64,000 bases of DNA from Larimichthys crocea (lineage: Eukaryota; Chordata; Actinopteri; Sciaenidae), in contig NC_040027.1 of the NCBI RefSeq assembly GCF_000972845.2, positions 17,499,742-17,563,741 on the forward strand. Reading direction: 5' to 3'. This document shows positions 24,026 through 63,749 of the stretch, in pieces (the stretch's first letter is position 1; every line of letters begins with the position of its first letter). A program made the translations under genes and the position numbers. Below the pieces are notes generated by a model. The model had not been told where the DNA came from. It made no database searches and saw only the letters and a list, made by a program, of their open reading frames with translations.

Positions 24026-27000
24026 CTACGCCCTGCTGGGGTTGGGGGACGACTTGCCTTCGTAGCCGTACAAGAAAGTGGCCGCGATGACCAAAATGGC
24101 CCCCAAGAAAAACACCCTGTGGACGACAGACAGACAACAACGTCAGCTTTGGGAAATTGTGATTGTGAGAAATAAAAACAAAAAGACACAAAAGACAGAG
24201 AGAAGCAGCGAGAGTATCCTCTACCCAGTGGGGTCGAAGTCCTGTAGCCAGAAGTACGATATGAGCGTTGACAGGATGATGGAGAGCGATGTAGCAAAGC
24301 CCTTGAGGATGTTGTCTGCATACTTGATGACCGCTGCTATGACCAGACCACCCAGCGCCTGGAGAAACAACAAACACACAGACACAGATGGACGAAGGCA
24401 TGACCTGTACGGGCCGACGGGGGGGCCTGATCCGTGAAATAAAAACTCTATTACCCAAGAGGCTCGATAATATATTTGACAGTTTTGGTGGAAAGCTGGC
24501 AGTGGAGGAAGCGTTACCTGCAGCGCCACGACAGTCCAGGTGATGGTGTTGTATCCCTGGAACATTCCCGACTCCTTCACCCTCTCTCCATCATAGGCCA
24601 GCATCCCAAAGAGGCCGAACACAAGGCCGAACATCCCTGGAAACACGCACAGAAGTAAAACTACACATTCAAATAACACTTTTCAAGAGAGAAACTCAGA
24701 CCAAGACTTTGTGCTCAGAGGCAAATTTAGTTGGCGGACCTATAGCCTGAATGGCGCCTGGGTGCTCAAACAAGCCATCTGTAACGGCACCAATCTGGCA
24801 ATCGAAGTAGCCACACTGTTAATTCTGTATAACTTTAAGCTTTAATATAATTTGAGCAAGTGAGTTCTACAAAAATTCAGACTCAGTACAGTTGTCATGA
24901 CCTGGGAAGTTAGCTATAGAGACCAAAACTGTTTTTTGTACCAGGCTGTAAACATGTTTATTTCTGCTGTGAAGTTGCACATTTTAACATGGGGGCTTAT
25001 GGAGATTCACTCGTTCTGTAGCCGACCTCAAGTGGACGTTTGGGGAACTGCAGTTTTTGGCACTTCTGCATAGGCTTCGGAGGTTGGTCTGACTGTGAAA
25101 TACTCCGGCACATATCCATGAAACCACAATTTGACGCTGATGATTAAACAGACCAGCTGTGACATGTCGATGAAGAGGTTTGTTACTTTCAGACAGAGCT
25201 GTGTCGTCCTGGTTCAACTCTTTTAAAGTCAGCTAAGGCTAAACCTTTCCCGGCTATGGTTTCCTACTTGGTGTACCAACACGAGAGTGGCATCTTCTCA
25301 CCTAACTCTTAACAAGAAGGCAAATAAACCTTTTCGCCCGAACTATCTTTCATATCTTGGCGCACCATGTACTCCAGCTATTGTGCTTTTATCTCCTATT
25401 TTCTATTAAGGCTGTAAATAACAATTTAATTTTCAATTATGTTTCCTCTTATTTAACTGTTGTAAAACAAAAAAACCTGTCAAAAACAGAAGGTGACACC
25501 TTCAAATTGCTTGTTTTTGTCAGATCAACACTCCACATGTTCTTGTACCACACTTACAACCAATGACAACGACGACGACATAATAAAAACACACAGCATG
25601 TTCTTCACCGCTCTTGTTGCAGATCTAGGTTCCAACATTTAATGCAGGTGAAAAAGCTCCGAGTTCACACCAGCAATCGCAGGAGACTTTAACACATGCT
25701 TCACACGCTCCGGGGTAAAAATAAATTAGACAGGAACATTCATCTTAACAGAAACATATCGGAGGTAAAAAGCCCAGCTGGCTTTCTGTGCAGGGACCAA
25801 AAGAAACTGCGCACACACACACACACACAAACACACACACATAAGCTTGCTTCAGAAACAGCCTTTTTCAATCTGTTCAACAACAGCTTGCAACATTATT
25901 GATGGACGTGCATTGATCAAATGAACATTAGTTTCCAGTGCATTTACTTATATTTTATACGTAAGAACAGCTGTTCAAGACTGACTGGACAGACTGACTG
26001 GACACTGACCTAGCTGAATGTTGCGGACCCAGACGCTCTGTTTGCTCTCCTTTAGGATCTTCTCAAAGTAGACACCAGCGAACCCGCTGGAGCAGCACGC
26101 CACCAGAACCGCTGTCACACCGACAAACTGGGAGCCTGCGGAGAGGGCCTCCTTCTCCGGGGTCGCTGAGGACTCAGAGGGCCACTGCAAACACAAGACA
26201 AACCCTTTGGATTACAATAAGGATTGAGCTTCAAAGTTTGTTCTTGTTCTTGGAAACATTAGATTCAAGCTGTTTTTCTTCTTTCAGATGCTTCCATTGG
26301 TTCTCCTCAGCTGATGGAGACAGTCATCCCAGAAGCTGTCTACTAAAATCCACTGAGGAAGACTGCAAGCTGTGATTGAAAGCTACTAAGTAGACCTGAA
26401 TATAAGTCAAAATATTAAACCTTAGGCCAGGCTAGCTGTTTCCTCCCCATTTCCAGTGTTTGTGCTACGTTAAATTAACCCTCTGCAAAATGTAGCCGGA
26501 TATTTAAAGTATGAGTGTGTAGGATTTTGTGCCATCCAGAGGTGTAGTAGCAGATTGCAACCCCCTCCACTCGCCCTCCCGTTAGGGAATAACTGCGTTG
26601 GCCAAAAAGAGGAGCCAAGAGCCCAGCATGACTGTTTATTCTTATAAATCAGGGGTGTCCAACCTGTTCCACAAAGGGCCGGTGTGGCTGCAGGTTTTTA
26701 CAGCAGCACACCAGACTTGACTTATTTAATCAACTGATCTCAGTCTTCAGAGAGTTGATTGGTCAAACTGTGTGCTCTTGGTTGGTTGGAACAAAAACCT
26801 GCAGCCACACCGGCCCTTTGTGGAACAGGTTGGAGACCCCTGTTATAAATCAACACATGGAAAAAAGAAATAAAAATTAAGAAAAAGGTCGCAGATATGT
26901 GGAAACACCCTCACGCTTATACTCAACAGAAAACTGTTAGGCAACGCCAACTAGCCACATGACTTACTTCTTCTGGTCAGTTTACTTCTATAAATCGGCC

Positions 27001-30000
27001 CTGTTTTGCGACCAGATTTGTTCTCAACATTTCTTGACTTCTGCTTTTGAAAAATACTAAAGAATGATAAAAATATGATGCCGAAAAAAAGTTTAGTTTG
27101 GCCTACTGTAGAAACACGGCGGACATCCATGGATGAGGAACCGTGTTGCTGATATAAAAAAGCTCATTCTATTATTTCCAGGTGATTATTCACTAATTAA
27201 AACAAAGTTGTGCATCATATATTACATTTCTGACATATTCGATGAACAGAGCCTCCTAAATCTGACACAGTGGATCTTTAAGGGACAGACATGAGAGTGG
27301 TATTGATTTTCTTATTAAGCTCTTGGCAAGAAAGTGAATCAACATATTTCTCAAAATGTCAAACTCCTTCGGTGTACAGAGAGGACGCCAAAACAGAACA
27401 TGTAAGCACAAACTGTCGAACAGCTCCTATCATAAAACCGATGAATCTTCTACGAGTATTTTCTTAGTAAGGTCTGAACACTTGAATCTCTTTGAATCTA
27501 TAATAATGCCGGGTACCTGAAATTCACACAAAAGGCATCTTCACGACTTTGCCAAGTTGTAAAAATACTGCAGAGTTTGAGTTCCTGCGCTATGTGCTGC
27601 AGTAAGCAGGAAAAGGTGTGTTAATGCAGGAGGGGAATATAAAAAAAAAAAGAAAAGAAAAAAAAAAGATGATGATCTCTGGTTGTGCAAGGTAAGAAAA
27701 GTATTGTTGTAGCTGCTGCACTTTTTCATTGTTTGGTAAAGATCATTTCTATAAGCTTTGGAACAAGACACTGTTTGCCTTCCACCTCTATAGTTCTGAC
27801 AAAACAAACCCCGCTGAGTGAGAACTAACAGCACAAACCTTGAAAACAAACAGTGCGATGTTGCATTAAAACACTCCAATTAATTCTCAGCAGATTCATG
27901 CTGGCTTTTTCCGCTCGTTTATCCGTTTGTAGGTGTTTGCAAACAGGATAGGTGCTATGGCTGCGTGTTAATAACATATCTGATGTGATGGTCTGTTATT
28001 GGAGCCTTAAAGAGGTGTCGTGGAGAAACAGCTCGGTTATACAGTTTGGGAGTAAATGTTTCTACCTGTCTGATCCTGTAGATTTATGATCCTCGTTCAT
28101 TGTGCGTCTGTCTGAGCTCAGACAATATTAAGATCACATCCGGTGTGATTATAACTGACTGGCTTTTTATTTGTTTTGCCAAGGAGGAGGAGGAGGAGGT
28201 GATATCACGACGGTCAACACTTCATCATTCATCAGCACATCCCTCGTAACCACTGGTAGCCAATATTATACTTACACAACAAGTTCAGGGTCTCGTTATC
28301 TTTTATTTATTTAACCTTCACACACATAGAGAGAGAGAACTCCCACCGACAGTAAGAGTTTCTTTTCTTTATCTGGCCACGAGAAGAAATTAGAGATCAC
28401 ACAATAATTAAAAATAAAAATGGGAACGCTCCCAACACACAGCTGAGTAAACGCTTAATTACACAAAGTGACACCTACAGAACTGGCCAAACTCTCTTTC
28501 TTTCTCTCTAACAAAGATGGATTTTCTTCAGGAGGGGCTGAGTAAATAAGTACAGATATATAACAAGAAGTAGAAGGAACATGCTGAGAATGACCAAACT
28601 CACAAATCTATCCTGGTTTTCCGGCTCCACAGTCGGTAATCAGAAAGAAAGGTTCGACTAGCAAACTCTGGAGTGAATTACTGGCGTACTGCCGATCTCT
28701 CTCCTGAAGGAATAGTTAGACCAGAATATACAACCGCAGGATTTCCTAAGCACACCGTGTCCCTGAAACTAAACATCATCTATTCAAACGTGGCTGCTTT
28801 GAGAAAGAAACGTGTGGAAAAAAGAAAAAGAAAAACTTCTTTAACTCCATTGTCCACACAAAGAGTAAATAGGTATTGTAATTGGGGGAAGAAATATCAC
28901 AGAAATGCTGAATAAAAAGGTTTAACTCTGTTTCAGAGTGACATGTAGGTCTGATGCAGATGTCTGTTGACACACTAGAACTGCAAACAATGTCAATTAT
29001 GACTCTTTCTATTATGAATTCTCGATCCGGGATTAATGTTTGTGAAACGCTCCTTGAGCAAATAAAAGTGTGTAAAACCTCTGGGCCGAGCAGGAACTCA
29101 CGGGCGGGGCCCAAGTAGTAAACAGACAAGAAGCTGTACCAGACCTGCACGAGAGCCACTCCAGCCATAAGAATCAGCAGTGAGAGCCACTGGTAGACGC
29201 CGAGCCTGCGGCCCAGCATCGACACTGAGAACAGAGCTGTGGTCAGGATCTTCAGCTGGTATGTCACCTGATGGAGACAAAGTGAGAAAACTGTAAATAA
29301 TGCATGAACACTAATTGCTAAGTGGCTGAGAAACACACATCAGTTCCTGTGTGAGTCTCTTTAGTTTAAGCTCCCATCCATCACGCCCTCTGCCGTACCT
29401 GATAGGTGGCTGCGTCCAGGTTGGACAAGGCGACGTACAGCAGGTTGTTCTGCAGTGTGTAGATCCCAGACGGGATCGCAAGTTTCAGTGTTTCTACAGG
29501 TTTGTGGATAATTTCCTGACGCAGGACGCTGTTCAGAGCTCGCATGCTGTAACCTGAGGAATGAAAACAGAGTTAGACCGACAGATATAGAGAAATTTAA
29601 TTTGTCTGCCAGCTCTGGCGGGATGTACTGGGAGGTGAGGTCACCTGTATAAGATCTGAACATGTCTGCATGTTCATAATTAGGCAAAGATGACTGAGTA
29701 AAATGGTCACTTTCTGTATTTTCCTCGTGGCCTGGGGAGCAGGTTTACTGCTTTATGTCAGAGGGCACATGTTCGATGCCCTTATTACAGGCATATGTTA
29801 CCTCCTGACCATTATGCTCCTCAAATGAACGACGTCTAGCTCAGGTCAATCCAAACTTTTCTCATCTGTTATTTCCTAACAGATCAGGAGCGTCCCTCTA
29901 TACCTTCAACCACCTCCTGTACTGTAGATCCAGCTCTTCAGAGAGTACCTCCTCTCCTAGCACTACCAACATCTGATGATAGATGATAAATCTATCCTCC

Positions 30001-31101
30001 CTCTCAAACTGTTGCTTGTTTCTACGCGAGTCGTCCTTCATGCTGCACTAACACGTCCTTGTCGCACTGTACCTTGACATATTTCCCTTTTTTTGTGAGT
30101 TGTTTTAGATAAAAGCTAAAACGACTAAATGTAATGTAATGGTTCTTGTCACATCAGTCCAGGTTTCAGATCCGAGCGGCTTCCAGGTTTTAGAGATAAT
30201 TCAGCGAACCTGTTTTTTTTTTTTTACATCAGACACTCAGGATGAGTGCAACTCAAAGAAAGAAACCTGACAAATCCGATCCACAGATCTCAACATTTGC
30301 ATTTTTAGTCTGAGCAGGAAACTTGAAAAACTTGATCAGACAGTTTTGGATTTAAATTTAAAGAATTTCACCAATTTTAGACAGTAAATTATTGAGCGGT
30401 TGCTTGTGTTCAGACGACACTGTGAGACTTTTGGACTAACCGCACAAAGAAAACAAATGTTTTACAGCTTATTAAAACATTTCACTAATATCCAGCACTA
30501 GCTTTTATTGCCTGACCTTGTTATATTTTATAATTTACATTAGCTGTTGCTTTTTTGTGTAATATTTGTGTGCCACTTTAATATTTGTGTAGTTTTATGA
30601 ATATCAGCATTGCATTCTTCATGCTTAGGGCTGACAAACCGATAAATCAATTGAGCAAAGAGAAAAAAAAAACATAAGCTGCTCCTCAAATATTAATTTT
30701 GCTGCTTTTATATCAACTTTAATGTCATTTTCAGGGTGTTGGACCATACTACAGCTTATGGTGTTTCATTTTTAAACACTGTCTGACACCTTATAGCCCT
30801 CAGAATAAATCAATAAAAACATTACATTAGATTATTATGCTATAATGAAGATAATGGGTTAAGCCCTGTTAATGGTTAAATGTGCACTCACTGTGCTCCT
30901 TGAAGACGAGCAGCACACAGGCGAGGATCTTCATGACCTCGGCCACCACCACAGCTGAGGAGGCCAGGTACCGAGGGCCTTCAGCCTGCAGGGTGCGGGA
31001 GTACCGCATGGTGAGCACCAGGGAGGTGGTCTGGAACACCAGCACGCCCAGAGAGAGGTACTTCAACCGGGATGAGGCCATGACCAGGGGTCGGTGTGGA
31101 G
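24026..31101 (-). CDS. slc35a3: UDP-N-acetylglucosamine transporter (nucleotide-sugar transporter family 35 A3)
   Basis: This is a Golgi multi-pass antiporter bringing UDP-GlcNAc into the lumen for N-glycan branching and other glycans. There are seven exons on the minus strand: 30892-31101 (start ATG 31079-31081, after 20 bases of 5' UTR and a CCAG acceptor), 29399-29553, 29145-29267, 26010-26184, 24518-24636, 24225-24358, 24026-24116 (stop TAG 24026-24028). Coding length is 987 bases, 328 residues plus stop, against 325 in human. Signature text in order: [121 protein letters not shown], and a short C-terminal tail ending K-S-S-P-N-P-S-R-A. All junctions keep frame and GT-AG ends. Hydrophobic segments agree with the ten-helix fold of the family. 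An upstream non-coding exon must exist, but I could not place it. Teleost a/b paralogue not resolved. Confidence 0.95.
24117..30891 (-). other. slc35a3 introns
   Basis: The introns hold no second gene. Noted contents: a CA run at about 25810-25841; the hAT MITE at 26650-26842; a purine-rich tract at about 27640-27670; and, at about 29880-30145, a stretch ending GACTAAATGTAATGTAATGG that resembles the tail of a common teleost SINE/LINE repeat (low certainty). The antisense reading frame at 28776-29336 is only the read-through of exon 29145-29267 into the intron. Confidence 0.55.
26642..26850. mobile_element. hAT-type MITE with perfect 8-base target duplication
   Basis: The element is 26650-26842 (193 bases). 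It starts CAGGGGTGTCCAACCTG, and its end read on the other strand starts CAGGGGTCTCCAACCTG. The terminal inverted repeats run about 49 bases with a single mismatch. The flanking TTATAAAT occurs at 26642-26649 and 26843-26850, an exact 8-base duplication, the size typical of hAT transposases. There is no coding capacity, so it is non-autonomous. It lies in an slc35a3 intron (26185-29144). Confidence 0.92.
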
Positions 31102-32021
31102 CTGGACACAAGAAAGGAGAGTGTGGATATGAATAAGCAGTCAGGGCTTTAAATAGTGTTGGAGAGAAACATAAGGAAGATTTTCTTAGAAATAAAATGA
31201 GTTTTTATTTACTCACAGACTAAACAAGCAGAGGTCAGAGGAGCTCTTTGCGTCGTAGATATCCGTCTCTACATAAACCCAACCCCGCTTTCTACTCTTT
31301 AAATCTCGGGTCTTGTCTCTCCTTTAGCTGGCTCTGACCAGGTACCCGAGTCTTCAAACCCCAGCTGTCAAAACAGCAGCACTTCAGCAGGTCCTGGCGT
31401 CCATTGACCCGGACTGGATCTCAAGCGTCTGCCGATTATCTCACCAGAGGTCTCCACGCCGGCTGTGCCATCTTTACGCGTCAACACGCCTCAACTAACC
31501 CGTCAGACAAAAGAGGTGAATTACACCGAGGAGTCCACAAACAACACTCAAATCTCATGCATGTAAAAAAAAAAAAATCCTGCAGGACTTCCGTGTACAG
31601 ATTTCTTCCTCGTCTCCGTGTCAAAGCTTCCTGTGCGAGGCAGCGCCACCCCGATGGACCGGCACCGAACAGCACCACACGGAGAGTATCAGCCTTTCTC
31701 AGCCCCCCAAGGACGAGAGACAAACAGAGCAGAGACCCCCACATGTAATTCATTATTTTGTGTGCGTGTCACATTTTAAGCCTGGCCTTTTTTTATTTAC
31801 TTTATTCACCTTTTATTTCACCTTATGAATCTACTTATATACTGGGTTATTATCCTACATGTGTTTACGATTGATAAAACGTTCATGCATAATGTGATAA
31901 TTTATTTCAAGTTATTTAAAGTAGCGTATCATTGCAAATTAATGACAGTTTACTTAATATCATTCTTTTTTTTTAATTCTCACAAATTATTTTGGTGAAA
32001 ATTGTCATTTATTATGACAAA

Positions 32022-32105
32022 ATTGGCGGACCCCCTGCAGTAGCTCTGCAGACCCCTTATAGGATTGGCGGACCCCCTGCAGTAGCTCTGCAGACCCCTT
32101 ATAGG
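32022..32105. repeat. Two tandem copies of a 42-base unit
   Basis: The unit starts ATTGGCGGACCCCCTGCAG and ends CCCCTTATAGG; copies begin at 32022 and 32064 and look identical. The following GGTCACGGACCCCTGG resembles the end of a common fish DNA transposon. Confidence 0.9.
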
Positions 32106-32173
32106 GGTCACGGACCCCTGGTTGAAGACCCCTGTGTTAGATGAAGGGTGTCCATCCGGGGGCCAATACTAAC

Positions 32174-32233
32174 ATTTTAAAAATGGAGAAATTAACAATA
32201 AAAGTTCTGTAACAATTTTGTTTTCATTGTCAC

Positions 32234-32290
<57 letters not shown>

Positions 32291-32478
32291 ATATAGATAT
32301 AGATATATTATATATATATATATATATAATATATATATAATATTATATGGCAGTGTCACCAAATCTAGACCAATCAGTGTGAACAACATTTTAAAAATGA
32401 AGAAATTAACAATAAAAGTTATAAACAAAATGTCTGTAACAATTTGTTTTTCATATATATAATATGATATATATATAT

Positions 32479-32532
<54 letters not shown>

Positions 32533-32600
32533 GGCAGTGTCACCAAATCTAAACCAATCAGGCGTGAACAAATATAAAAACCAGTTCCTCATGTTCATTT
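32174..32600. repeat. Duplicated block interleaved with TCTA and AT microsatellites
   Basis: Two blocks recur in order: a block starting AACATTTTAAAAATG (at about 32174 and 32390) followed by a microsatellite, and a block starting ATGGCAGTGTCACCAAATCTA (at about 32347 and 32532). The first microsatellite is a TCTA array (32234-32290) running into AT; the second is a long AT array (about 32455-32528). This looks like a tandem duplication of roughly 190-220 bases whose microsatellite part then diverged. Confidence 0.8.
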
Positions 32601-32741
32601 TAAACATGATCTATTATGAGTAATGCAGTAATGCTGTTAACATTTAAGTTTAAAACATGTCACTCTTGCTCTTGTCTTTAACAAAATCATTCAAAAAAGT
32701 AATATTTTGTGTTACATCTATAGATATATATAACACCAGCA

Positions 32742-33020
32742 GTTCTGTCCTTTGAGGCCTGCTGGGTTCTTCAGCCCGTTGCAGGAGAAGGTTCCCATAC
32801 TGTGGAAGACATCCTGCTTTGTTTCAGTCCCAAATAAGTCTCATCAGTCTGTCCTCAATGACTATACACCAGTTGCTTTAATGTCCCACATTGAGACAGT
32901 TCTTGGGGAGACTGGGTTTGGGCTATCTCAGACCTCAGGTGACCACCTTTCTAAATCTGCTGCAGTTTGCCAACCGCTGACACCATCTACCTGCTGCAGC
33001 CAGCTCTCTCTGTCACCTGG
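32742..33020 (+). pseudogene. Decayed non-LTR retrotransposon reverse-transcriptase fragment
   Basis: The translation contains VPILWKTSCFVSVPNKSHQS then LNDYTPVALMSHI, the pattern I recognise from the start of the reverse-transcriptase domain in teleost LINE elements (typically WKTS...VPK...LNDYRPVALTS). A later, frame-shifted part reads L-Q-F-A then a YLLQ/HLDKA-like stretch, also expected in that domain. Stops and frame changes show it is dead. Confidence 0.65.
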
Positions 33021-33039
33021 ATAAAGCTGCCAGCTGACG

Positions 33040-33635
33040 CTTTTATCCTAAGCGACTTTCAGAGAAGATGCGATGCCTGCAGTGGAAGTTTGACTGGTGG
33101 TGGGACTCGGTTGGAGCGGTGTACTGGGAATAATAGCAGCACAGAAATTTGATAATAATGGCTGCTCTCCCATCAAGTTGTCAGTCAACTGAACATATAA
33201 AGAAAAAGTTAATTTACCTTAAAAAAAATCTCTGCATATCAATTCAGTGACTGCTTCAGTTAAAGGTACTAAAATAAATGCTTAAAAATCCAACTGATAT
33301 CTTTAAAACATACTTCATCATTGAAGTATATTTCCTAAAGAAATGAGTATTTAATTAACTGATTATATCTTGTAGATATCCAATATGTGTAGTAAATTTA
33401 TCAGTCATTTATCAGTTTCAAGGACTACAATTATTACTAATTTCCAATCATAATAATTTGTCTTAGTTAATAAATAAATTGAGTAAGTTTGATTTACTAT
33501 GCTTTAATACTTTTTAATACCCGGCGGACACCCTGTGTGATCTGTAAAATTCATTGATTGAATCAAGTTGCTGCACAGTGTTTGAACCTGTTGACGTGTA
33601 TTTAAAAAAAACAAAGACATGAGTGCAAAAATCTA
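33040..33635. other. AT-rich interval beyond the notch2 3' end
   Basis: About 33040-33065 (GACGCTTTTATCCTAAGCGAC) resembles a short phrase found in many fish repeats. The rest is AT-rich and shows nothing I can name. Confidence 0.4.
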
Positions 33636-33648
33636 TGAAGATCTGGGC

Positions 33649-33654
33649 TTTATT
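33649..33654 (-). promoter_or_regulatory. Candidate poly(A) signal of notch2
   Basis: TTTATT on the plus strand is AATAAA on the minus strand. It lies about 2 kb beyond the notch2 stop, a reasonable 3' UTR length, with mostly AT-rich non-coding sequence in between. Cleavage would fall near 33630. Other AT-rich matches exist, so this is a best guess. Confidence 0.5.
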
Positions 33655-35645
33655 TCAGGAAGCACATTTTGGTTGATCATTTGGTTTTTTTGCAACAGAC
33701 AAAACATATTTCATCATCAGTTTTAGTTCTACCTTATACAAACATGGTGACAACTACTTCATATGGCATGTATATTATAGGCTATTTGGTTAACAGAGGA
33801 AAGTACAATTTTAAAAAAACAAAAACATTTTATATACAGAACATAGACACATGGCCTTGCATATGAACAGGAACTGACATGCTCAATTCTTTAATAAAAA
33901 AATGCTGCGTGACACCTCAATGTACAGTGTCTGTGTTTCGTGAAACTGCAGGGACGTCGTCAAGTACAGAGATAAAAAGGGATTATTGAAGAAACATGAA
34001 TGATTTGGTTTGTTCACAGACTGCAGTAGTAATTCAAACCAGGTATCAGACCTGTGTGTCTAACCACAACACTAATTAAAACGAGGGCAACAGCTGACAA
34101 AAGGTGGACAAGATGTGAAATTTTTTTGGTAGAAAATAAAAATGAATTTGGTCTTAGAGACACTTTTTTTTAAGTTTTCAAAATTAAAACAGTGAATGAT
34201 TGTCTGTGTTTACAGAGCAGTCACACAAAGCTATGATCAACATCAACTTTAAGAAGGAAGACGAAAAAAGAAATACTTTAAACCTCACTCACCTCCAGAC
34301 TTGGTTTATGAATCATGACTTAAAAAAAAAAAAAAAAAAAAAGGTGCACAGATACACTGATTGTAGTTAAGCAAAAAGGCAAAACTGGTTAAATGATTTT
34401 GGAAGAGAGAAAAACGCTTAGAAAGAGGCGGTTTAAAAGGTAAAACCACGCAACTCTAACATTCAGAATCATTCAAGAAGTGCGAACAGAATTCATATAA
34501 AAAACAGACGCAGAAATTTTTCTTAAAAAGTCGACACGTCTGTGCCGAATCGAGCTCAGTGATAACAAGCAGAATGTGCTGTAAGTCTATGTACATTTCA
34601 TCATACAACATACTAAAAACTTATGTATGTATTTGCATAAAGTTAGTCAAGCTTCTGAATGAATCCCTCAACGACACGTGAAGTATAGTGGCGCCGTCTG
34701 TGGCGAGAAACACCATGTAACTGCATCTAAAACGAACATCCGATTCTCGAATCAACTCTTTTTGTAACAGGACACGGGCGATACACTGTGCAGGTGAATT
34801 TATTTACTGCATTTACTGACAGAGAAACGCCCTAAAGTGTAGAGTGTAGATGCATCTGTGAGCATTTCTATATAATCTGTCATTTTCTTGGTGTTTGTCT
34901 TTTTAGTCATGCAACAGCATTTTTATCAAATTCCCCCTTTAACACATAAAAAAAAAATGCATGAGTAAAAAAAACAAGGCAACAACTAGGTAGTTTTGCT
35001 GAGATAAAGCATCGACTGAATGTGACCCATCGTATATAAAAATAATAGGGTGAATGGTTTCAATGAGGAGTTAGTATTGGCAGGTTTATTACATTAAACA
35101 AAAAATAAGGATAGCATATAGCAGAACAAAAATGACAATGTCCTCCAACGCAGAGCGTCCTCCGCCCCGTCTCAGTGTCCATCTCAACAGTCTGTTTTTC
35201 TGATGCAATACCAGCTGGCCGCCATCTGGTCAGCAGTTCCTCGATGATCCCTCAATAAACAGTTTGTGTTTGGGTGCCAAAGGCCGAAGAGAAAAAAAAA
35301 AGTCAGTCTGACAAGACAGCGGAGCGCGCTCAGCTGGGATCGAAGGCACTTAACGTGGAAAACTGATTTATGACAGACAGCTAACGCCACGCTATTTTAT
35401 TTTTTTTGGTATTGAGAACATTTGCTTTCTGGCTGATAATACTCAACAACGTTTTAGAAACTATACACACAGTTTTCTTAAGTGCAAAGAGGAGAAGAAA
35501 ATGTAAAAACGGGAGGTGACCGATTATCATAATGAAGAACGAACAAAGAGAATTAACGAGAGAAGTCAGAAAAGCATCGTACGTGTTGTTATAAAACTAC
35601 ACAGAACCCCAAAGTCAGTCTGTTCACGCTTCCCTCTGGCCGGCT
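33655..35645 (-). other. Probable notch2 3' untranslated region
   Basis: AT-rich sequence following the stop codon at 35646-35648 in transcript direction. It has several A/T homopolymers (for example 21 A at 34322-34342) and no supported reading frame or repeat. The extent depends on which poly(A) signal is used. Confidence 0.55.
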
Positions 35646-63186
<27,541 letters not shown>

Positions 63187-63715
63187 CTGCAAGAGACAAG
63201 AGAAGAATTAGAGACAATCAGAGAGGCACTTCATCTGTTCACTTCATCATTCGTCTTTTCAGTGACGCCAATGTTACCAAAAGCAAAAAAAAAAACAACA
63301 AAAAAACATTATATATGAGCACATATCTGATAACATATATAACATATACTCAACACTGATGCGGATATATCTGCGATAGGCCAATATCAGCTGATAATAT
63401 TGGTCGGGCATTACTACAGTTTACCACCTGGTTTAATGGTACATAGTCTTTTTCTTGACTTACTGTGTCTAGAGACAGACATACAGAGACAACATGATGA
63501 CGATGTCTTCATGTATCATGTGTCAAAAATATACAAATACAATTTTAATGTATATCAAAAAAATGATGTGTTGAAATTACAAGAAAATTCCTCACAACGC
63601 GGGTAGATGTAGCCTTGCCTGCAGCGCTTTACTGCGGCTAAATTTCAAAGTTGGCACTGCTCAAAACAAATTCAGGGTTTCCCCCCCAGAAAATTGGTTA
63701 GAGGAGGTGACAAGA

Positions 63716-63749
<34 letters not shown>

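Larger units (their letters stand above)
31102..33630. other. Repeat-rich interval between slc35a3 and the notch2 3' end
   Basis: From 31102 to about 31760 is the likely upstream/promoter side of slc35a3, mildly GC-rich, with no TATA box I would trust. From 31.9 to 33.1 kb it is dominated by repeats: two 42-base direct repeats (32022-32105), a TCTA tetranucleotide array (32234-32290), long AT arrays, duplicated unique-looking blocks (32174-32600) and a decayed reverse transcriptase fragment (32742-33020). No host gene seen. Confidence 0.6.

Noticed and set aside
23959..24458. Long minus-strand open frames around the slc35a3 3' end
   Set aside because: They are in other frames of the real exons 24026-24116 and 24225-24358 and run through introns.
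28673..28915. Small plus-strand open frame in an slc35a3 intron
   Set aside because: No family resemblance, lysine-rich low-complexity end and no splice context.
24026..31101. Assignment as SLC35A1 or SLC35A2 (CMP-sialic acid or UDP-galactose transporter)
   Set aside because: The text around [28 protein letters not shown] and [12 protein letters not shown] fits SLC35A3; SLC35A2 has a different final helix region.
31481..31753. Minus-strand 90-codon open frame upstream of slc35a3
   Set aside because: It starts with a hydrophobic stretch resembling a signal peptide, but there is no recognisable domain, and it lies in the likely promoter/5' UTR area of slc35a3. Support is too weak to call.
32220..32600. 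CRISPR-like array
   Set aside because: The repeats are microsatellites and a two-unit tandem duplication with no regular repeat-spacer structure, and the genome is a vertebrate.
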